Made by a program: the position numbers and the translations under genes. A stretch of 38,068 nucleotides of DNA from Sphingomonas sp. (lineage in GTDB: Bacteria; Pseudomonadota; Alphaproteobacteria; Sphingomonadales; Sphingomonadaceae): contig JAICSX010000018.1 of assembly GCA_025936675.1 (NCBI GenBank), positions 1 through 38,068 of the forward strand, read 5' to 3'. The notes under the pieces were generated by a model. The model was not told where the DNA came from. It was given only the letters and a program-made list of their open reading frames with translations, and did no database searches. This document shows positions 32,295 to 38,068 of this stretch, piece after piece (position 1 is the stretch's first letter; every line of letters begins with the position of its first letter).

Positions 32295-33857
32295 GTGGTT
32301 CGAAAGTTCATTTCCGCAACGCTGGTTGCTGCGCTGATGGGGGGGACCGCCTCCGCTGATACGCTGCGCGAGGCACTCGTCTCCGCCTACGACAACAACC
32401 CGACGCTTACGGTGCAGCGCGAAGCGCTCAAGGCGACCGACGCGACCGTCGCCATCGCCAAGGCCGCCGGCCGCCCGCAGATCAGCGCCGACGTTGGAGT
32501 CAATCGCACAGTCACCCAGAGCGGCGTCCTCGTCGCGACGGGCAAGGGCCCTAATCTCTCCGTCGGAGTGGACGTCAGCTATCCGCTCTTCAACGGCGGA
32601 TCGGTCAAGAACTCCGTCCGGGCGGCCGAAACGCGCGTCGATGCGGGCCGCGCGACCCTAAACGCGGTCGAAGGCGACGTCTTCACGCAGGCTGTCGCCG
32701 CTTACATGGACGTGATCCGCGACCGCGCGATCGTCGAACTGAACCAGAATAACGTCAAGGTGCTCGAGACGAACCTGCAGGCGACGCAGGACCGCTTCCA
32801 GATCGGCGATCTCACCCGCACCGACGTCGCCCAGTCGGAGGCGCGGCTGCAGCTCGGCCGTTCGCAGCTCGCCGGTGCCCAGGGGCAGTTGACGGCAAGT
32901 GAAGCGACATACCGACAGGTGATCGGTCATCCGCCGGGGGCTCTTGCGCCGCCGCCGCCATTGCCGCCGCTCCCGACGAGCGCAGACGAGGCCGTCCGAA
33001 TTGCCCTTGCGAACAACCCGGATCTGGTCGCGACTGCGCGTCAGGCGATTGCCAGCGGCTATGACGTGAATGTCGCCCGGGCGGGACGCTTGCCGACACT
33101 CTCCGTCGTTGGCAGCGGCACCTATGTAAACAATCTCGCCGGAAACGGCGCGAGCGGGTTTCCGAGAACCGGCACCGAGACCACTGTCGGGCTGAGCGCG
33201 CGTGTGCCGCTCTTTCAGGGCGGTTTGCCCGCGGCGCGCATCCGGCAGGCGCAGGCTCAGCAGGGCCAGGCGCTTGAAACGGTTGTCGGAACCGAGCGCG
33301 CGGTCGTTCAGGCAGCCCGCGCGGCCTATGCCAATTACGAGGCGTCGCAACGGCAGATCCAGGCGCAGACGGTAGCCGTCCAGGCGAACCAGCTGGCGCT
33401 GGAGGGCGCGCGCGCCGAGCAGAGCGTCGGTACCCGCACCGTCCTCGACGTCCTCAATGCCGAGCAGGAACTGTTGAACTCGCAGGTGTCGCTCGTCACG
33501 GCGAGGCGCGATGCTTACGTGGCCGGCTTCCAGCTCCTGAACGCAATGGGCCAGGCGCAGGCCCAGACGCTCGGCCTCGACGGCGGGCCGCTGTACGATC
33601 CGCTTGGCAATTACCGCCACGTCGCGAACAATTGGAACGACTGGGCGAGCGATCCGCGGCATCCGACGATTGCCACGCGCACCGTCTCTCCGGAGGAAAT
33701 GCCGGCGAACCCGATCGTGACGCCGCAGATCGATTCGGCGCGAATCAATGCCACTCCGCCAGCGCCGCCGGAAATCACTCCGCAGCCGCCAACGACCGGC
33801 ACAGCGCCGGTGACCGGGGCACCACCCGCGCCTTCGAGCTCGCCCGAACGCGGCTGA
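32295..33857 (+). CDS. tolC: TolC-family outer-membrane channel protein
   Basis: A 520-residue outer-membrane efflux protein. A signal peptide (about 1-21, ending TASA) precedes two repeats typical of the family (TLREALVSAYDNNPTL at the start of the first and EAVRIALANNPDLVATARQAI, about 234-254, of the second). Gln/Ala-rich helices form the periplasmic tunnel. NAEQELLNSQVSLVTARRDAYVAGFQLL near 395-420 is a classic TolC signature. A Pro-rich tail of ~50 residues ends the protein. The start is GTG at 32295 after AGGGGG. It would serve type I secretion and tripartite pumps, possibly including the exporter upstream; that link is not shown by the sequence. Confidence 0.92.
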   Translation: MVRKFISATLVAALMGGTASADTLREALVSAYDNNPTLTVQREALKATDATVAIAKAAGRPQISADVGVNRTVTQSGVLVATGKGPNLSVGVDVSYPLFNGGSVKNSVRAAETRVDAGRATLNAVEGDVFTQAVAAYMDVIRDRAIVELNQNNVKVLETNLQATQDRFQIGDLTRTDVAQSEARLQLGRSQLAGAQGQLTASEATYRQVIGHPPGALAPPPPLPPLPTSADEAVRIALANNPDLVATARQAIASGYDVNVARAGRLPTLSVVGSGTYVNNLAGNGASGFPRTGTETTVGLSARVPLFQGGLPAARIRQAQAQQGQALETVVGTERAVVQAARAAYANYEASQRQIQAQTVAVQANQLALEGARAEQSVGTRTVLDVLNAEQELLNSQVSLVTARRDAYVAGFQLLNAMGQAQAQTLGLDGGPLYDPLGNYRHVANNWNDWASDPRHPTIATRTVSPEEMPANPIVTPQIDSARINATPPAPPEITPQPPTTGTAPVTGAPPAPSSSPERG

Positions 33858-33908
33858 TTGCCAGGATGGGCGTGACTCGGGCGCGCCATTGAAGCTATCT
33901 CTGCGACA

Positions 33909-34334
33909 ATGCAGACGCCTGGCCGCGAACCCTCGATGGAAGACATCCTCGCGTCGATCAAGAAAGTGATCGCGGAGGAGAAGGAGCTGCGTACCGCGGC
34001 TGAGCCAGTCGACTCCGTCGAAGACGAGCCACTCCCCGAAGACGACACTGCGTTGGAGGACGTACTCGAACTCAACGAGCCGCTTGCACCGCCGATGGAC
34101 TTGGGGCCGCCACTGGTCGACGACAGCGTCGCCGGACAAAGCCGCCAAAAGCTGGAGGCGCTTCAGACCGTCGCGGCCACGATCCCGCCCGCGCCAGCCA
34201 CGAACCCCCTCGAAGAGATCATCCGCGGGATGCTTCGGCCGATGCTCAAGCAATGGCTGGACGAGCATTTGCCCCAAATGGTCGACGAGCATGTGAAGCG
34301 CGAGATCTCGCGCATTACGGGACGCCCGCTCTAG
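33909..34334 (+). CDS. popZ: PopZ-family polar organising protein (DUF2497)
   Basis: A 141-residue protein. The N-terminal partner-binding helix EPSMEDILASIKKVIAEE (residues 7-24) and the C-terminal assembly region LEEIIRGMLRPMLKQWLDEHLPQ (about 100-122) are the two conserved blocks; between them is an acidic, proline-containing disordered linker (about 28-95). By family knowledge PopZ self-assembles at the cell pole, anchors the chromosome origin through ParB and recruits cell-cycle kinases. The family is confined to alphaproteobacteria, which fixes the group. The ATG at 33909 lacks a strong SD. It follows tolC by 51 bp. Confidence 0.9.
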   Translation: MQTPGREPSMEDILASIKKVIAEEKELRTAAEPVDSVEDEPLPEDDTALEDVLELNEPLAPPMDLGPPLVDDSVAGQSRQKLEALQTVAATIPPAPATNPLEEIIRGMLRPMLKQWLDEHLPQMVDEHVKREISRITGRPL

Positions 34335-34372
34335 TCCTTCGCAGAGCGCCGCGGGTTTGCTACGCCTGCGGG

Positions 34373-36466
34373 ATGATCCAGCCCAAGCTCTTCCTCGCCG
34401 CCGCGGCCGCGGCGCTCGCCGCCTCCTCAGCCCATGCGCGTCCGATGACCGCCATCGATCTCCAGTCGATGCACCGCCTCGGCTCGCCGGACGTCTCGCC
34501 AGACGGCCGCTATGCTGTGTTCACGGTCTCGACGACCGACTGGGACAAGAACAAGCGGGTCAACACGCTCGAGCTCCTCGACCTCACGAGGCCCGGTGCT
34601 CACCCGGTACCGATCGTCGGTGCTGAGAAGGGTCATGACGCGGTATTCGGGTCCGACGGATCGCTGTGGTTGCTGATGGCTGTTGGCGACCAGGACCAGC
34701 TGTTCCGGATGCCGATCGGCGGGAAGCCGGTGCAGGTCAGCAATTTCAAGGGTGACATCGGCGGGTTCAAGATCGCGCCATCGGATGATCGTGTCGTGGT
34801 CTGGGCGGATCGCGATCTTCGCTGTGCCGACCTCAATTGCGCCGGGCTACCGCCAAAGCCGAAGACGGGCTCTGGACGCACATACGATCAGCTGTTCATT
34901 CGGCACTGGGACACCTGGGCCGAGCCGGGCGTCAAATCGCGGCTGTTCGGTTTCACTGTCGCGGGTGGCAAGCTGATTGGCTCAGGCGTTCCACTGACCG
35001 GGAATCTCGTCGGCGACGTGCCGTCAAAACCGTTCGGCGGCGGGGAGGAGATCAGCTTTTCGCCCGACGGCCGGAAATTGTTCTTCGCACTCCGCGAAGC
35101 CGGTCGGATCGAGCCACTATCGACCAACCTGGATATCTTCGAGATCTCCGAAAACGGCAGCCATGCGCCGGTCAATCTCACCGCGCCGAACCGCGCGACC
35201 GATACCTTGCCGACGGTTTCCCCCGACGGGCGGACGCTCGCTTATGTCGCGATGAAGCGCCCGGGCTACGAATCCGATCGCCAGGTTTTGATGCTTCGTG
35301 ACCTCGCGTCGGGACAGGTGCGTCCACTCACCGAGCAATGGGATCGCTCGGTCGGCTCGATCGAATGGGCGAAGGACGGCCGGAGCATCCTCGTGACGGC
35401 GGGCGACACACTCGAAGAGCCGATCTTCCGCGTCGACGTCGCCAGCGGAAAGGTCACGCGCCTGACCGGCGACGGCAGCTACGGCAACCTCCATGCGCTG
35501 GCCAACGGAGCGATCCTCGCGACGATGAACAGCATCGCTGCGCCGGACGACCTCTACCGGATCGATCCGAGCGGCCGCACCGCCAAGCTCACCGACCTCA
35601 ACGGTCCCTTGCTCGCCCAGCTAGATCCAATCAGGTTCACCAAGTTCAGCTTCAAGGGCGCGAACAACGACACCGTCTGGGGCTGGAAGCTCAAGCCGGC
35701 GAACACGACGGCTCCGCTGCCGATCTCCTTCCTCGTCCATGGCGGGCCGCAGGGCAGCTTCTCCGACGGCTGGTCCTACCGCTGGAACCCACGCCTGTTC
35801 ATTGCGCCCGGCTATGCAGCGGTCAGCATCGATTTCCACGGAAGCACCGGCTACGGCCAGGCCTTCACCGACGCGATCCATCAGAACTGGGGCGGCTGGC
35901 CGCTCGAGGACCTGAAAGCCGGGCTCGCCTACGCGACGGCCTACGATCCGCAGCTGGAGGCAAACAATGCCTGCGCGCTCGGCGGCTCATACGGCGGCTA
36001 CATGATGAACTGGATCGAGGGGAACTGGCCCGACCGGTTCAAGTGCATCGTCCAGCACGATGGCGTGTTCGACGCGCGCGCGATGGCATACGAGACCGAG
36101 GAGCTGTGGTTCGACGAGTGGGAGCACGGCGGCCATCCTTATTATGAGGCGCCGCAGGAGTTTGAGCGGTGGAACCCCGTCAACTTCGTCCAGAACTGGC
36201 GGACTCCGCAGCTGGTCGTGACCAGCGAGCACGACTTCCGCATCCCCTATACGCAGGGGATCGCGGCCTTCACCGCCCTCCAGCGCCGCAACATTCCGTC
36301 GCGGCTGTTGATCTTCCCGGACGAAAACCACTGGGTGCTGAAGCCGAAGAACTCGGTCCAATGGTACGACGAAGTGTTCGGCTGGGAGCGCAAGTGGCTG
36401 GGGCAGGGCGCCCCGGTCGAAGCCGCGCCGCCGGCGGCTGCGCCGACACGTCCCGAGCGAGGTTGA
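34373..36466 (+). CDS. Secreted S9-family prolyl oligopeptidase-type peptidase
   Basis: A periplasmic serine peptidase of 697 residues with a signal peptide (about 1-22, ending SAHA). An N-terminal beta-propeller (DVSPDGRYAVF, SFSPDGRKLFF, TVSPDGRTLAYV repeats) precedes an alpha/beta-hydrolase domain from about residue 450. The triad is visible: Ser539 in GGSYGGYM, Asp621 in SEHDFRIPYTQG and His653 in ENHWVL. It resembles the S9C acylaminoacyl/dipeptidyl-peptidase 5 group; exact specificity is unknown. The ATG at 34373 is chosen for the signal peptide; the frame is open 40 codons upstream inside popZ. It sits between popZ and valS. Confidence 0.9.
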   Translation: MIQPKLFLAAAAAALAASSAHARPMTAIDLQSMHRLGSPDVSPDGRYAVFTVSTTDWDKNKRVNTLELLDLTRPGAHPVPIVGAEKGHDAVFGSDGSLWLLMAVGDQDQLFRMPIGGKPVQVSNFKGDIGGFKIAPSDDRVVVWADRDLRCADLNCAGLPPKPKTGSGRTYDQLFIRHWDTWAEPGVKSRLFGFTVAGGKLIGSGVPLTGNLVGDVPSKPFGGGEEISFSPDGRKLFFALREAGRIEPLSTNLDIFEISENGSHAPVNLTAPNRATDTLPTVSPDGRTLAYVAMKRPGYESDRQVLMLRDLASGQVRPLTEQWDRSVGSIEWAKDGRSILVTAGDTLEEPIFRVDVASGKVTRLTGDGSYGNLHALANGAILATMNSIAAPDDLYRIDPSGRTAKLTDLNGPLLAQLDPIRFTKFSFKGANNDTVWGWKLKPANTTAPLPISFLVHGGPQGSFSDGWSYRWNPRLFIAPGYAAVSIDFHGSTGYGQAFTDAIHQNWGGWPLEDLKAGLAYATAYDPQLEANNACALGGSYGGYMMNWIEGNWPDRFKCIVQHDGVFDARAMAYETEELWFDEWEHGGHPYYEAPQEFERWNPVNFVQNWRTPQLVVTSEHDFRIPYTQGIAAFTALQRRNIPSRLLIFPDENHWVLKPKNSVQWYDEVFGWERKWLGQGAPVEAAPPAAAPTRPERG

Positions 36467-36500
36467 TGCTGCAGCGCGGCATCGCTAACCGCGCCGGAGC

Positions 36501-38068
36501 ATGAGCGAGCTTCCCAAGACCTTCGACCCGAAGACGATCGAGGAGCGTTGGTACGCGCACTGGGTATCGCGCGGCCTGTTCCGGCCCGACCGACCGGACG
36601 CAAAGCCGTGGACGATCGTCATGCCGCCTCCGAACGTCACCGGCTCGCTCCACATTGGCCATGCGCTCGACAATACGCTTCAGGATGTCCTCACGCGCCG
36701 CGAGCGGATGCTGGGGAAAGATGCGCTCTGGGTCGTCGGCACCGATCATGCGGGCATCGCGACGCAGATGGTGGTCGAACGCACCATCGCTGGGCAGGGG
36801 CTGAAGCGCCAGGAGCTCGGCCGCGAAGCGTTCCTCGACATTGTCTGGGACTGGAAGAACCAATCCGGCGGCGCGATCACCAAGCAGCTCCGCCGCCTCG
36901 GTGCCTCGTGCGATTGGGCGCACGAGCGCTTCACCATGGACGAGCGCTACCAGCGGGCCGTCACCCACACGTTCGTCGAGCTGTGGAAGCGCGGCCTCAT
37001 CTACCGCGACAAGCGCTTGGTGAACTGGGACCCTAGGTTCCAGACCGCGATCAGCGATCTCGAGGTCGAGACCAAGGACGTCCAGGGCAAGTTCTGGACC
37101 TTGAGCTATCCACTCGCGGATAACAGTGGCGCGATACAGGTCGCGACGACCCGGCCCGAGACGATGCTCGCCGACATGGCCGTCGCGGTCCATCCCGAGG
37201 ACAAGCGATACAGGGCGCTGATCGGCAAGCAGATCAAGCACCCGATTACCGGCCGTCTGATCCCGATCATCGCCGACGAGCATGCCGATCCAGAGCTCGG
37301 CTCGGGCGCGGTCAAGATCACGCCCGGCCACGACTTCAACGACTATGAGGTGGGCAAGCGCGCCGGGATCAAGCCGGCCGACATGCTCAACATGTTCGAT
37401 GCCGAGGCCAAAGTGGTGCAGACCTCTGACGGGCTTATCCCAGCCGAGCTGGTGGGACTCACCCGCGAAGACGCGCGCAGGGCCATCATCCCGATGCTCG
37501 AGGACGCTGGCGCGCTTGTCCGGGTCGAGGACCGGGTAATCCCGACGCCGTTCGGCGACCGCTCCGGCGTCGTGATCGAGCCCTGGCTCACGGACCAATG
37601 GTACGTCGACGCCGCCAAGCTCGCGCTTCCGGCGCTCCAGGCGGTGAAGAAGGGCGACATCCGCGTCGTGCCCGAGACGTGGAAAAAGACCTGGTACAAC
37701 TGGCTCGAGAACATTCAGCCGTGGTGCGTCTCGCGCCAGCTGTGGTGGGGCCACCGCATCCCGGCATGGTATGCTGAAGACGGCAACATTTTTGTAGCGG
37801 AAACTGTTGAGGAAGCACAGTCGCAGGCGGGCGCCGGGGTTGAGCTGATACAGGATGAGGACGTGCTCGACACCTGGTTCAGCTCGGCGCTGTGGCCATT
37901 CGCCACGCTCGGCTGGCCGGAGGAGACCGAGGAACTCAAGCGCCACTACCCCAACGACGTGCTCATCTCCGGTTTCGACATCCTTTTCTTCTGGGATGCG
38001 CGCATGGCGATGCAGGGCATCGAGTTCATGGGCGAGGCCCCGTGGAAGACGCTCTACCTCCACGGCCT
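36501..38068 (+). CDS. valS: Valyl-tRNA synthetase, 3' end cut by window
   Basis: A class I aminoacyl-tRNA synthetase that charges tRNA-Val. The window holds about 522 residues of a protein of roughly 870-900. The ATP-binding HIGH motif is [10 protein letters not shown] (His51). The [11 protein letters not shown] lead-in, [13 protein letters not shown] and the editing domain ([25 protein letters not shown] to [19 protein letters not shown]) are typical ValRS. The [14 protein letters not shown] and [12 protein letters not shown] segments precede the cut; KMSKS lies beyond the window. The ATG at 36501 follows GGAG and is 34 bp after the S9 peptidase. Confidence 0.97.
   Translation, partial: MSELPKTFDPKTIEERWYAHWVSRGLFRPDRPDAKPWTIVMPPPNVTGSLHIGHALDNTLQDVLTRRERMLGKDALWVVGTDHAGIATQMVVERTIAGQGLKRQELGREAFLDIVWDWKNQSGGAITKQLRRLGASCDWAHERFTMDERYQRAVTHTFVELWKRGLIYRDKRLVNWDPRFQTAISDLEVETKDVQGKFWTLSYPLADNSGAIQVATTRPETMLADMAVAVHPEDKRYRALIGKQIKHPITGRLIPIIADEHADPELGSGAVKITPGHDFNDYEVGKRAGIKPADMLNMFDAEAKVVQTSDGLIPAELVGLTREDARRAIIPMLEDAGALVRVEDRVIPTPFGDRSGVVIEPWLTDQWYVDAAKLALPALQAVKKGDIRVVPETWKKTWYNWLENIQPWCVSRQLWWGHRIPAWYAEDGNIFVAETVEEAQSQAGAGVELIQDEDVLDTWFSSALWPFATLGWPEETEELKRHYPNDVLISGFDILFFWDARMAMQGIEFMGEAPWKTLYLHG

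Noticed and set aside
32658..34292. Long minus-strand open frame of about 544 codons
   Set aside because: It is antisense to tolC and popZ and has no recognisable domain.
36270..38063. Long minus-strand open frame of about 597 codons
   Set aside because: It is antisense to valS and the end of the S9 peptidase gene, both with clear motifs. Composition is typical of a shadow frame.
1..38068. CRISPR arrays, phage or insertion sequences
   Set aside because: No regularly spaced repeats, transposase or integrase motifs were seen in any frame.

Overview
The window is a dense, high-GC chromosomal segment from an alphaproteobacterium. A PopZ-family polar organiser lies between a TolC homologue and valS. 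That gene order, the style of the proteins and a REP-like palindrome common in sphingomonads together suggest the Sphingomonadales. No integrase, transposase, phage gene or CRISPR array was seen. The genes are mostly housekeeping genes with some regulated accessory modules. Both ends cut a gene: a CoA-acylating methylmalonate-semialdehyde dehydrogenase on the left and valyl-tRNA synthetase on the right.

Layout, left to right. At 1-2812, mmsA (minus) diverges from a secreted M28 zinc peptidase. The peptidase's stop codon lies inside a REP-like element. At 2920-7068 (plus) come a YbiI-type zinc-finger protein, RNase R, a small tail-anchored protein, an FMN reductase and a DoxX protein. At 7061-8835 (minus), dcd is translationally coupled to kynU. 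dnaB (9019-10527) diverges from dcd across a spacer with a perfect DnaA box and a second near-match. At 10609-19126 (minus) five genes lie in a tight row, likely one operon: a very large GH18-like/deacetylase/GT2 fusion, a SCO copper chaperone, SelO, AstD and an L,D-transpeptidase. A hairpin terminator after dnaB separates them from the plus-strand genes.

At 19127-19443 there is no intact gene, but there is the C-terminal remnant of a NagA-like amidohydrolase and a strong terminator. This terminator serves a BlaI/M56 (BlaR1-like) regulatory pair at 19444-21413, whose promoter is covered by two tandem BlaI-type operators. gnd (21537-22514) converges on an RNB-domain ribonuclease, which is the last gene of a minus-strand operon: sigma-54 response regulator, NtrY-like kinase, RNB nuclease. 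Divergent from that operon, and apparently its target, is a three-gene exporter (HlyD-type adaptor, LolD/MacB-type ATPase, tandem-FtsX permease). The exporter has a consensus sigma-54 promoter and several palindromes that could bind the regulator.

From 31360 onward come tRNA-Cys(GCA) on the minus strand, then a plus-strand run: a PIMT-like methyltransferase, a TolC-family outer-membrane channel, PopZ, an S9 prolyl-oligopeptidase-type enzyme and valS.

The most distinctive items are the regulator/exporter module at 25241-31343 with its visible sigma-54 control region, and the single-chain polymer synthase and modifying enzyme at 15626-19126. Envelope functions recur across the window: polymer synthesis, L,D-transpeptidation, the exporter, TolC, and BlaR-like sensing. 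I infer no single pathway joining them. All functional calls come from motif recognition in the translated sequence; no database search was run.
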